Part shown: piece after piece, positions 20,791 through 29,034 of the stretch
Position numbering within the stretch: the stretch's first letter is position 1
Layout: every line of letters starts with the position of its first letter
Source of the DNA: a virus
IMG/VR virus record: IMGVR_UViG_3300037485_000496
Location: 1 to 32,503 of that record
Strand: one strand, 5' to 3'
Length of the DNA stretch: 32,503 nt
Notes under the pieces: model-generated
The model's database searches: none
Seen by the model: only the letters and a program-made list of their open reading frames with translations
What the model was told of the DNA's origin: nothing
Made by a program: the position numbers and the translations under genes

Positions 20791-23395
20791 TTGTATTATT
20801 ATTTAAGATTACTTGCCATCCACCACCATAATTTGCAAACCAAGCTGTATGCTTAGATTTTAAAGTAAAGCTTGTACTGCCTTCTATTGTTTGCCCAGCA
20901 ATTGGGTAAATAGTTGTACTTCCATGATGTTTATTGTGAGTTATTATTATAGGGTACCCCGTTTTTAACTTAGGTAAATTTGCATCGGGTAGATACACTC
21001 TGGTTGATCCATCAATTAACCAAATCTTTTGAGTAAAATCTATTGACACTATACCATCGTTAGTGTAACTAATATCTGTATAGTTCTTACTTCTGTCAAA
21101 TAAAAAAGGATTATTTTCATCCTTAAATAAATCGGGCAAAAGAATCTCAGGTAAGTTCGGCTGCTCAGGTTCGTAAGTTGCGTAGCCTCCGTTTGTTGTG
21201 GTATTCTCGCTAATAAACGCAGGGGCTAATTTTAATTTAAGGAACTCAATCTTAACAGGCTCGTCTGAGTTCATATCGTACTCTACGTTGTGCAGCCTGT
21301 AATATTGTTGGTCAATTCGGTAGTAGTCCCTAAACGATAAATTAGCTAATTGATTAGGTGAAAGATGAAAGTAACCGCTAACGAGTTTAGAATCTTTGTC
21401 GGTAATCTCTGAAATGGTTTTAAGCCAATAAGAGTTATAAAGGTTTGCCGTAGTTATTGCAGGTTTACTTCCATACTGATAGGCTCTTGCTGTTGAACAT
21501 TCTAAACTAAAAGTCGGAGCTGTAACACTATTTAACATTCCTGCATAAGGAAACTCTTCATACCTTACAAATCCTGTCGCTGCGGTTTGCCACAAGTTCC
21601 ACCCTGTTGAAGTATTTACTAAACCTCCGTATTGCAAAAGTCTAATATTATAAACAGGTAATTGGCTTGAACCTGTTGAGGGGTCTTGCGGTCTTATCTT
21701 AGTTAGTACCCTATCGTTTGCCGTTGAATCTGCCAAAGGACTTGCAGAAAATCCAAGATCAACTGTTTTGGCATCTCTTACAAAGTCGTTGTTAACGTTG
21801 AATTTTAAAGTGCTAAATGATTCTCTAAAAACGTCTTCGTATCTTTTATTGAACTCGTCTGAATCTGACTTGTAAGACATTTCAAATACTCTGAAGTCAA
21901 GTAAACCCATCGGCTTTATTTCAAGCTCTTGTGATACATCTAAATAGTTAGTAAGGTCTACTAAGTTCTCAGTATAAAATTCATCTCTCGGCTCAATGAT
22001 TAGTTTTTTAGGGTCAATCTTATCTACCTCAACGTATAAGTTAAAAGCCTTAATTAAATACTGAAGGAACTCTGTTTGCTTTGTCTTCTCAGGTAGTGCC
22101 GATGCTATGTCAATATCTTGACCTTCTTGGTAGGTTGCTTCAGGGTTTGAATAAAGAGCGAATCCACTCGCAAAGGTTATTGAAATATTTGTTGCATTGC
22201 CACTTGTAAATAATGGGCGATAGTACATATTTAAATAAACCTTATCTCCTGCAATTATATCAGAGGGGATTGTTTGTAGGCTTACATCATAACTGTTACC
22301 CGCTATTACCCCTTTATTTAATTGCCCTATTGTAGTTAATGCTGAGCTTCTTTCTCTAATAATGCTTAAATAAACTAACATTACTCCACCTGTTCCACTG
22401 GCTGAAATTGTGCCTTCAAAAGCAAATCTGTACTTACCATTTAATCCGCTTGGAGCTAACCACCAATGATTAGCCGTACTTACTCCTGTTGGGTCTGTAT
22501 CGTTGTCGTTTTGATTAAAACCTACTTTAAATGTTTGCGATTGATTAGCTGTTGAACTGGTATAAGTTAATGCCGTGTTATTAGTCATTAAAAAAGTTCG
22601 GTCCTCTACTTCATTCTCAGTCATTCTAAAATCGCCACCGCAAAAAGGTACTATTAGGTTTTTGAATCGTTGACTATTAAAAAAGTTAGATTCGTACCTG
22701 TAACCTGCACCAGCAAAAATAGAATCTACTATTTGTTTAGTGTAGATAGCAGGGTAAAAAGTTGCAAGATTGTAATCGTTCTCAGTATTCCCGTTTGAGT
22801 TTCCTCTGTCTATTAGTGGGTAAACATATCCAGTCCCATCGGGTTGGCCACTTGCGTTGAAATTTACATAGGTAGTACCGTTCTTTATTATTGAGGTGTC
22901 CCAGCTATTTTCTACGTTTGTTTTATTCCATCCGTGAGTGAACTCAGATAAGTCTAACTCTTGCAAACTCAACTCTCCTAAATCCTGAAATAGATTTGCG
23001 AACTTACCAATCATAACGCATTCGTACTCTATCGCTCCATCTACATTCTTAATACTTAGCAATTGCACGTAACCTCTTAGCTGTTGGATTCCTTTTCTGT
23101 AAAGTATCGCCTCAGCTTTTAAGTTCGGGTTAAAGTCAGGTTGAAAGTTTAAGTTAGTTGTGTTTATTACTGACCTATCAAGATTGAAAATACTTGAGAA
23201 TAAAGAATGATTATTTGCGGTGCCAGGAATCGTTATAGATTTTGAATAATCACTCTGTCTTTTATCAGGTTCTCTAATATCTATAATAGTCTTGTTAACT
23301 GGTAAAGGTATTGAGTCGTACAAATCCACGTTAAAGGAATCAGTAACTATTCCTGAAGCGTTGTAAACTACTATTTTTAGTTCTGTTTGGTTCAT
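20780..23395 (-). CDS. Large tail protein (distal tail/baseplate type)
   Basis: The largest protein of the window, 871 residues. The N-terminal 130 residues (LYDSIPLPVNKTIIDIREPDK ... SDYSKSITIPGT) look like a tail-attachment region common in Bacteroidota phages; the rest is beta-rich, and the C-terminal 100 residues (VYLPDANLPKLKTGYPIIIT ... GGGWQVILNN) resemble a short tip or fibre-like domain. It likely forms the tail tip. No enzymatic motif is visible. A small gene starts within its last 11 bases. Confidence 0.65.
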   Translation of the reverse strand: MNQTELKIVVYNASGIVTDSFNVDLYDSIPLPVNKTIIDIREPDKRQSDYSKSITIPGTANNHSLFSSIFNLDRSVINTTNLNFQPDFNPNLKAEAILYRKGIQQLRGYVQLLSIKNVDGAIEYECVMIGKFANLFQDLGELSLQELDLSEFTHGWNKTNVENSWDTSIIKNGTTYVNFNASGQPDGTGYVYPLIDRGNSNGNTENDYNLATFYPAIYTKQIVDSIFAGAGYRYESNFFNSQRFKNLIVPFCGGDFRMTENEVEDRTFLMTNNTALTYTSSTANQSQTFKVGFNQNDNDTDPTGVSTANHWWLAPSGLNGKYRFAFEGTISASGTGGVMLVYLSIIRERSSALTTIGQLNKGVIAGNSYDVSLQTIPSDIIAGDKVYLNMYYRPLFTSGNATNISITFASGFALYSNPEATYQEGQDIDIASALPEKTKQTEFLQYLIKAFNLYVEVDKIDPKKLIIEPRDEFYTENLVDLTNYLDVSQELEIKPMGLLDFRVFEMSYKSDSDEFNKRYEDVFRESFSTLKFNVNNDFVRDAKTVDLGFSASPLADSTANDRVLTKIRPQDPSTGSSQLPVYNIRLLQYGGLVNTSTGWNLWQTAATGFVRYEEFPYAGMLNSVTAPTFSLECSTARAYQYGSKPAITTANLYNSYWLKTISEITDKDSKLVSGYFHLSPNQLANLSFRDYYRIDQQYYRLHNVEYDMNSDEPVKIEFLKLKLAPAFISENTTTNGGYATYEPEQPNLPEILLPDLFKDENNPFLFDRSKNYTDISYTNDGIVSIDFTQKIWLIDGSTRVYLPDANLPKLKTGYPIIITHNKHHGSTTIYPIAGQTIEGSTSFTLKSKHTAWFANYGGGWQVILNNNTNVG

Positions 23396-24600
23396 AATGA
23401 TTGGCGATAATTATCAAATGTGTATTCAATCGTTAACTGAAGAGAGCTTATTTGTCTATCGTTTATGTATTGTTTCTCCTCGTAGTTGCTCTCCTTAATG
23501 TTTACGGGTATATAGGTCGCTCCGTATTCCATCATTACTACTGGACTTAGTACTAACTCTTTTAAGCCTATCCATTCTGCATCGGTTAACCCATCGGAAT
23601 TTATTTGAATCGTGTCCGTAAGTTTAGTAAAATAGTTTGTTTTAGCTCTGAAGGTCTTTGGATAGTTCAAAGGTTGAAATTTCTTAAACATCTTTCTTTC
23701 TATATCGGTAAAGTTTCTGCTTACCTTAGTAAATGTATAAGCATCAAAGCCTCCTAAGTTGTTTAGCCAATGTAGGCGAATTGGTGAATACTTTTGGCAA
23801 GTTGTATCTATCAAGAAAGTTCTGCTGAAATAAGTAACTGCGCCACTACCAGCCGTATTCTGACCATTAACCCTATAATATACAGCATTCGGATAATCAA
23901 AAGCCGCATCGTAAACCGATTTGTAATATCCAGTTGCATTACCTGAGTTAGCAACATTGACAGAAACAATTGAACCGAATGGAGTGAACCCTGCATTTGA
24001 TTCAATTAATAAATTTAGATTTTTATCAAGTACCTGAACATTAATATTAGCAAATAAACCCTCTCTATCAAATATAGTTAAGAATCTTTCCTCACCTTGT
24101 CTTAGCTTCTCTTGGTAGGTAGTTTGGTTCAAAGTTTTTAAAGAGCTTTCAGGCGGTCCTATGTTTAAACTCGTGAAGGCTGTTTTACTCCAGTCTAAGA
24201 AATCAAAGATTGCATTTGTTGAATGAGCATTGCTACCACTTGTATAAAAGTTAATTAAGTTTGGATAAATTACAGGTACCCCTGATGCGTTGTTTCTCAC
24301 CTCACCGAACTCTACCCAATAGTCAACTTTTGAATTGATACAGTGGTAAATACCCGAAGCGTTATAACTTGCAAAGTCATAACTAACGTATTGCCTCAAC
24401 ACCTCGCTCACATCTACGTCAACTGTATTAATGTTAGGCTGTTTAGGGTAAGTCAATCTTGCGACTGGATTCGTTTGTCCGCTTACATTTATGTCTACTA
24501 AGAATTGAAAACCAGCAGCAGTTGCGTTGGTGCTTTCCAATCCAAACACCATCTCGTTATAAACATTCTGCCAATTATTAGGACTTGAATTTATTATCAT
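23392..24600 (-). CDS. Putative minor tail protein
   Basis: A 402-residue protein rich in beta-forming residues and N, T, Y. It starts MIINSSPNNWQNVYNEMVF and has no catalytic motif that I recognise. It sits between the completion protein and the 871-residue tail protein and overlaps both by 4 bases, so a distal tail or baseplate-type role is likely. Family not recognised with confidence. Confidence 0.6.
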   Translation of the reverse strand: MIINSSPNNWQNVYNEMVFGLESTNATAAGFQFLVDINVSGQTNPVARLTYPKQPNINTVDVDVSEVLRQYVSYDFASYNASGIYHCINSKVDYWVEFGEVRNNASGVPVIYPNLINFYTSGSNAHSTNAIFDFLDWSKTAFTSLNIGPPESSLKTLNQTTYQEKLRQGEERFLTIFDREGLFANINVQVLDKNLNLLIESNAGFTPFGSIVSVNVANSGNATGYYKSVYDAAFDYPNAVYYRVNGQNTAGSGAVTYFSRTFLIDTTCQKYSPIRLHWLNNLGGFDAYTFTKVSRNFTDIERKMFKKFQPLNYPKTFRAKTNYFTKLTDTIQINSDGLTDAEWIGLKELVLSPVVMMEYGATYIPVNIKESNYEEKQYINDRQISSLQLTIEYTFDNYRQSL

Positions 24601-25223
24601 TTTAAAATATTTTTTGTTATTGTAATCTCTATTGACCTTCCTAACGCATCAGCTAAACCTTGAGCGAATGCTGCCACATTTCTTTCGCTTAGTGCATCAT
24701 TAATAAAATTAGTTGGTTTTATACCTTCTCTCTTTATACCGATACCCATTGCGTAGGCCATTTGGGTTTTCTCGTCAATTTGTTTTTTCTTTCTTTGGTT
24801 CTTAGTTAAGTTTCTTGTTTGTGAGTATCTACTCTCAATCGGGATGCCTCGTTTAGTAATCCACTTTCTTAGTGACTTGTTAAAGGCTGGACTTACTGAC
24901 TCTTTTTTGAATGAATAAGGAGAATTGAATTTGTTTCTGGTACCACTTACACCTTGATTGAGAAAATCTCCGTAGTAATTCATTTCAATAGACATCTCAA
25001 AGCTATTGCCATTTGAACTCAAAGGCAAAGTTATAATTGACTGAACTAACTCCGAATCCGCATAGTAAGCATCTAACTCGGTAAGGTTAGATTTCATCGT
25101 GTCGGTTAACCCATTGACAAACCTAACTAAGGCTTCCTCAATAATAGAGTCAAACTGAACTTCACCAGCCTCAGCATCTGTGCCTAAATCGCCTAAAAGT
25201 TTAGTGTAGTCTGTTTCTGCCAT
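24597..25223 (-). CDS. HK97-gp10-like head-tail/tail completion protein
   Basis: A 208-residue protein. The centre (YYGDFLNQGVSGTRNKFNSPYSF) and the C-terminal YAMGIGIKREGIKP ... FINDALSE resemble the HK97 gp10/tail-completion family, where a short FLN.GV.G motif precedes a basic loop and the protein ends with a G.KP..F...A helix. Such proteins sit at the head-tail joint. Starts inside the frameshift extension and overlaps the next gene by 4 bases. Assignment by pattern and place. Confidence 0.55.
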   Translation of the reverse strand: MAETDYTKLLGDLGTDAEAGEVQFDSIIEEALVRFVNGLTDTMKSNLTELDAYYADSELVQSIITLPLSSNGNSFEMSIEMNYYGDFLNQGVSGTRNKFNSPYSFKKESVSPAFNKSLRKWITKRGIPIESRYSQTRNLTKNQRKKKQIDEKTQMAYAMGIGIKREGIKPTNFINDALSERNVAAFAQGLADALGRSIEITITKNILK

Positions 25224-25458
25224 TCTCTTTTTTTATCTGTTCAGTGTGTTCTATGTGGTAGCTTACTATATTAAAAAACTCCTTCAGTCTTAAATTAAAA
25301 AAGTAATCCCATTTGGTTTTATCGTGGTTTGCAAGGTTGTCTATTGTTGCGACCCATCCCCATTTTGTATAAAAGTTCTGAGCCTGTTCAAAGTCTCCTC
25401 CTTCGTGCTTAGGAAATAAGTTAGGATATTGTCCGATAATTTGGCGGAGAGAGTGCAA
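25201..25458 (-). CDS. Frameshift extension of the preceding gene (-1 frame)
   Basis: An 85-codon frame that overlaps the preceding frame by 118 bases. It has no ATG: its first possible start is a TTG formed by the end of the T9 run, and no ATG occurs upstream before a stop codon near 25500. It therefore is best read as the C-terminal part of a -1 fusion, entered after codon 158 of the gene starting at 25931. The sequence looks like real protein (NFYTKWGWVATIDNLANHD, then a helix EFFNIVSYHIEH). Its stop overlaps the next start by 23 bases, as nearly all other junctions here do, whereas the unshifted stop would leave a 117-base gap. Confidence 0.7.
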   Translation of the reverse strand: MHSLRQIIGQYPNLFPKHEGGDFEQAQNFYTKWGWVATIDNLANHDKTKWDYFFNLRLKEFFNIVSYHIEHTEQIKKENGRNRLH

Positions 25459-25931
25459 AAAAAAAGCATAATCGGGTAAGCGTCTTTTACTTTCATTTGG
25501 TTAAGTAGTAACTCACTTATCTCATCGTGTTCACTACCATCGTACTTACTTGGTTTTCCGTATCTCCAGTTAATTGGTCTAATGCAAGATGCCACTATCT
25601 TATGTATGTTCTCAATCGGGTTGGATTTAGAAAAGTGCGAAATGTCTATGAATTGGCTGCTACTAATTTGACTTAACCTGTAATCCACAAAGAACCATCT
25701 ACCGCCTACCTTAACTCTTTTCTTGTAGGTAGTCTTAATCGGTTGTGCTTCTAACTTTTCAAAGTCACTGTAAAGGCTTATTATTTGCTCCGAAGTAAAA
25801 CCATCAAAGAATTCAAGTTCAATTTTGTAGACAATAGAAAGTTTCTTTTTCTTACCTTCAATTCCCGACTCAGTTACCTTTTGAAGTTCTATGAAGTCCT
25901 TTAAAGTTAAATTATAGTAATTGCGTTTCAT
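25341..25931 (-). CDS. Upstream frame of a slippery-site gene; tail-assembly-chaperone-like
   Basis: A 196-residue protein if translated without slippage. It starts at ATG 25931. Codons 156-159 read CTT TTT TTT TGC across a run of nine T on the coding strand (25457-25465). A -1 shift there would replace the last 38 residues by an 85-residue extension, giving about 243 residues. No domain is recognised, but a -1 slip giving short and long products is characteristic of tail assembly chaperones (lambda gpG/gpGT). Position after the terminase and before the tail genes fits, though it lies about 4.7 kb before the tape measure rather than next to it. Alternatively it is one intact gene broken by a homopolymer miscount. 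Confidence 0.7.
   Translation of the reverse strand: MKRNYYNLTLKDFIELQKVTESGIEGKKKKLSIVYKIELEFFDGFTSEQIISLYSDFEKLEAQPIKTTYKKRVKVGGRWFFVDYRLSQISSSQFIDISHFSKSNPIENIHKIVASCIRPINWRYGKPSKYDGSEHDEISELLLNQMKVKDAYPIMLFFCTLSAKLSDNILTYFLSTKEETLNRLRTFIQNGDGSQQ
25456..25466 (-). other. T9 slippery run for -1 frameshift
   Basis: On the coding strand the sequence is C followed by nine T and then GC. In the zero frame it reads CTT TTT TTT TGC, which contains the heptamer T_TTT_TTT. Slippage by -1 (ribosomal) or insertion of one U (transcriptional) enters the downstream open frame. A sequencing error in the homopolymer would give the same picture. Confidence 0.65.
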
Positions 25932-25949
25932 TCTATATTATATATTTTT

Positions 25950-27104
25950 TTAGGCTCGGATTGTAACATATTGACCCCTTCTGTGTTCTTGTAGTTTCAT
26001 CAAGGCTAAGTACCGTGTGGCGTCTATTAAGTGGTTATTGAAGTCCACAGGTTCATTGACTATCTTACCAGCCTTATCCGTTTTCCACTTATAGGTGCGG
26101 AACTCCTTTTGCAGGTTGTTTCCAATTAGGTGCAGTTTATATCGTCTAAGTATGTCTATTGAGTTAATAATGCTGTCCTTGCCTTTCTGTGTAGGCTTGA
26201 TGTTATAACCTAACCGATATACTTCTTCAATAGATTTCGGTTCAGCAGAATCAGCAAATATCTCCTTTCTACCAATCTCCAAACTCTTTAATCGTTCAGC
26301 TATGTCTTGGTTAGTCAAACCTCTGTCGTATAGTTCCTCTCTTATGTAAAGCTCTTGCTCATACTTCCAAACTGAAACCAATGCGGTAGGGTCAGCACTA
26401 AATCCCCAGTCTAAACCATACCCGATAAAGTTAGCTTCGTTTGGTACAACTACTTGATTAGTCCAATTGTTGAATACTAAACCCATTAATTGTCCTCGTT
26501 CGCCTAAACCAAAGATTTTCCAGTATTCAGGATCAGCCTGTTCTAAACTTTCTATTTCCCTTTTAAGTGCATCGGGTAAATGTGGGTTATCTTTGTAAGT
26601 TGTAATAATCAATCCGCAATCGTCACGGGTTAATACTTGGTCATAAATCCAGTGTTCAAAGTCAGAAGGGTTATAATCAATAATTACCTTGCCAGTCGTT
26701 CTAAGTAGTAACTGCCTCCAGTCTTCAAGGTCTATCTCGTTTGCTTCGTTTACAAATAGTATATCTCTTTTCCTGCCTCGTATCTTCTGAGCATCGTCTA
26801 CACTAAAAAACTCAATAAGGTTTTTGTTGAGTATATAAGTGTTCTCCGACTTATTGTGGTCGCTTTCGTGGTAATGATTTATTGAGGTAAGTATCTCAAT
26901 AAAGTCTCGCATAGCTGATGACTTCAAAGCTGGTAGTGTTTTCCGCACTATTGATATAGTCATTCCCTCATGTTTGAGGCAAAGTCGGATTAACCATTGC
27001 AGAGCTGAATAAGTCTTACCTGAACGAGTACCACCTTGTAGTGCGACTATTCGTTTACTCTTTACTGACTTTTCTAAAAAAACTAAATTAGGATTAAAAA
27101 TCAT
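25950..27104 (-). CDS. terL: Terminase large subunit
   Basis: ATPase and nuclease that packages DNA into the prohead. In 384 residues the N-terminal ATPase domain has the Walker A motif GGTRSGKT at 24-31 and a Walker B-like RDILFVNEANE at about 112-122. The C-terminal RNase H-like nuclease domain shows its acidic residues in YGLDWGFSADPTA, IFADSAEPKSIEE and LIDATRY. Length is slightly below the usual 400-450 but both domains are complete. It resembles the PBSX/Terminase_3 group. A 19-base gap separates it from the next gene. Confidence 0.93.
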   Translation of the reverse strand: MIFNPNLVFLEKSVKSKRIVALQGGTRSGKTYSALQWLIRLCLKHEGMTISIVRKTLPALKSSAMRDFIEILTSINHYHESDHNKSENTYILNKNLIEFFSVDDAQKIRGRKRDILFVNEANEIDLEDWRQLLLRTTGKVIIDYNPSDFEHWIYDQVLTRDDCGLIITTYKDNPHLPDALKREIESLEQADPEYWKIFGLGERGQLMGLVFNNWTNQVVVPNEANFIGYGLDWGFSADPTALVSVWKYEQELYIREELYDRGLTNQDIAERLKSLEIGRKEIFADSAEPKSIEEVYRLGYNIKPTQKGKDSIINSIDILRRYKLHLIGNNLQKEFRTYKWKTDKAGKIVNEPVDFNNHLIDATRYLALMKLQEHRRGQYVTIRA

Positions 27105-27466
27105 TCAATATTTTTAGTCAACCATTCAGGCATATTGTTTACTGATATGTTTTGATTTGAAGTTGTTTTAGTTGATGCAATGCGATGATATTCTTCTTCT
27201 GTTCCAATCAACTTGTATAAAGCCATTTGTGTCAATGGGTTGTTTCCTTTGAACCATTTAGAACGCAAAGATGATTTGACTTCAACTTTGTTTTTATCCA
27301 ACATCTCTTTTAGTTCGTTACATTCGTTACTTTCAATTGGAAAAAATTCATAAAAAGTCTTTTTTGCTATTGGCAACCAAGCCACAACATCTTCAATGAA
27401 GAACAATTTATATTTATCAATTGCTTCCTTTGCCTGCTGAAAGATTTTTTGTTTATCGTATGCCAT
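27101..27466 (-). CDS. Terminase small subunit-like
   Basis: A 121-residue protein directly before the large terminase (overlap of 4 bases). The N-terminal half has an HTH-like segment (EDVVAWLPIAKKTFYEFFP), followed by a helical region (KSSLRSKWF ... PLTQMALYKLIGTEEEY), the layout seen in small terminase subunits of Bacteroidota phages. It would recognise the packaging site on concatemeric DNA and recruit the large subunit. Assignment is by position and pattern. Confidence 0.75.
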   Translation of the reverse strand: MAYDKQKIFQQAKEAIDKYKLFFIEDVVAWLPIAKKTFYEFFPIESNECNELKEMLDKNKVEVKSSLRSKWFKGNNPLTQMALYKLIGTEEEYHRIASTKTTSNQNISVNNMPEWLTKNIE

Positions 27467-27467
27467 A

Positions 27468-28508
27468 TTATTTGATTTTATCTAACCATTGTAATCGAAT
27501 TTGATTTGCTATTTGTGCTGTCATTACAGGCGGAACACTCATTCCGATTAAATACTTTGGTTCTACTTTTTTGAAATTGTAATCAAGTGGGTAAGAACCG
27601 CAAACTTGAAAATCATAATCTGAAAACCAACTTTTATCTATTGCTCTAAATTGTTTTCCACCACTTGTTATAGTTGGCGCAACATCTGAATCGTGAACAA
27701 CATTATCTGTAAATCCAGAACCTTTGCCAAAATGTTTAATTTCTATTTGCTCTAATGTTTTTTCAGTAGTTAAATAACTTAATGTTTTAATTTGCCTTTC
27801 AGTTAATGTTTTAAAATTACCTTGCTTACTTCTTACATTTCCAAACGGAATTGCATCTTCATTAAACTCTAATTTTAATTTCGGCAAATTTAAATCTTTT
27901 CTTTGGCAAATAAAAAACACTCGTTCTCTTTTCTGCGGAACGCCCATTGAAGCCGCATTTAAAAGAAACAACTGAACATTATAACCTGCTTCATCAAATG
28001 CTTTAAAAATACGTTTAACATACAATTTAGCGTTACCTTGAATTAATCCTTTTACATTTTCAGCAAGTACAATTTTAGGCTGTAATTTTTTTGCAAGTTC
28101 AATGTATTCAAAAAACAAATCGTCTAAAACTTGTTGAGCTTGTCCCTCTTTAAATACTTTACTTTTACCCCAATCTTTTTCCCTATTTCCTGCCATTGAA
28201 AAACTTGAACAAGGCGGTGAACCATCTAATAAATCTAAGTTGTAAAGTTCTTGAGGTATATCCGAACGCTTTACAAAATTTCTAATATCTTCTAAATATA
28301 AATATTTTGGATTGTGATTTGTTTTGTAAATATCTGCAATCGGTGGGTCAATTTCAACGCCACCTAAGTGATTAAACCCTGCTAACTTGTACCCCATTGT
28401 TGAACCACCGCCACAAATAAAAGTGCCAAAAACATTATAATTATTTGGTTGTATATTCTTTGACGGATAGCCGTCTTTTAAATACCATTTATAAGGAAAT
28501 AAGTGCAT
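27468..28508 (-). CDS. DNA C5-cytosine methyltransferase
   Basis: Transfers a methyl group from S-adenosylmethionine to carbon 5 of cytosine in DNA, probably protecting phage DNA from host restriction. All core motifs are visible in 346 residues: motif I FGTFICGGGSTMGYKLAGF at 27-45, the catalytic PPCSSFS with Cys100, ENV at 150-152, QKRER at 192-196, and the C-terminal motif X region SVPPVMTAQIANQI. The region between motifs VIII and X is the target recognition domain; its specificity cannot be read. No partner endonuclease is nearby, so it looks like a solitary methyltransferase. The ATG at 28508 overlaps the ParB-like gene. Confidence 0.92.
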   Translation of the reverse strand: MHLFPYKWYLKDGYPSKNIQPNNYNVFGTFICGGGSTMGYKLAGFNHLGGVEIDPPIADIYKTNHNPKYLYLEDIRNFVKRSDIPQELYNLDLLDGSPPCSSFSMAGNREKDWGKSKVFKEGQAQQVLDDLFFEYIELAKKLQPKIVLAENVKGLIQGNAKLYVKRIFKAFDEAGYNVQLFLLNAASMGVPQKRERVFFICQRKDLNLPKLKLEFNEDAIPFGNVRSKQGNFKTLTERQIKTLSYLTTEKTLEQIEIKHFGKGSGFTDNVVHDSDVAPTITSGGKQFRAIDKSWFSDYDFQVCGSYPLDYNFKKVEPKYLIGMSVPPVMTAQIANQIRLQWLDKIK

Positions 28509-29034
28509 CGTAAAGTATTTTTTCAGCTGTTTGTCCTAACTCCTGTAATCGTTCTTTGACTAAGTTATAATCGTCCTCTGAATATTCTAATTTAATAGTA
28601 TATTTCTGATCCTCAAAATCATTCAAATCTAACTCTTTGTTTTTTTCTGAGTAATCAACATCAGTTTCAAAAGTAGGTATTTCTAAACCCCAATCTTCTA
28701 ACTGCTCAACATCCCATTCATTTGCTAAACTATCCCAATCCCATTCTCCAAAGCCTACGTTGTCTTTAATAATAAATTCTTTTTGCTGTTCTTCACTCAA
28801 TTCACTTGCTTTTATAATTGGTACTTCTTTTAATCCAGCCTCCTTACAAGCTTTCAATCGCATATTACCTCCTAGCACAATCATATCTTCATTTACTACA
28901 ATTGGTCTAAGCTCTAACATTTGAGGAAAGTCTTTTATTGACTGAACAAGTTTTTTAAATTTGTCATCCTTTATAATTCTTGGGTTATTAGGATTTGGCT
29001 TTAATTCAGATATTTTTATTTTATTAATATTCAT
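28489..29034 (-). CDS. ParB N-terminal-domain-like protein
   Basis: A 181-residue protein whose first 100 residues match the ParB/Srx nuclease-like fold: ISELKPNPNNPR at 8-19 and the phosphate-binding GGNMRLKA at 55-62. In chromosomal ParB this fold binds CTP; in phages such proteins commonly sit beside DNA methyltransferases and terminases. The C-terminal half is acidic and lacks a recognisable HTH, so it is not a complete partition protein. It overlaps the methyltransferase gene by 20 bases, which suggests a shared role in DNA modification or packaging. Confidence 0.75.
   Translation of the reverse strand: MNINKIKISELKPNPNNPRIIKDDKFKKLVQSIKDFPQMLELRPIVVNEDMIVLGGNMRLKACKEAGLKEVPIIKASELSEEQQKEFIIKDNVGFGEWDWDSLANEWDVEQLEDWGLEIPTFETDVDYSEKNKELDLNDFEDQKYTIKLEYSEDDYNLVKERLQELGQTAEKILYDALISL

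Noticed and set aside
23811-24005. Minus-strand 64-codon frame inside the minor tail gene
   Set aside because: Out-of-frame shadow within a continuous 402-residue gene.
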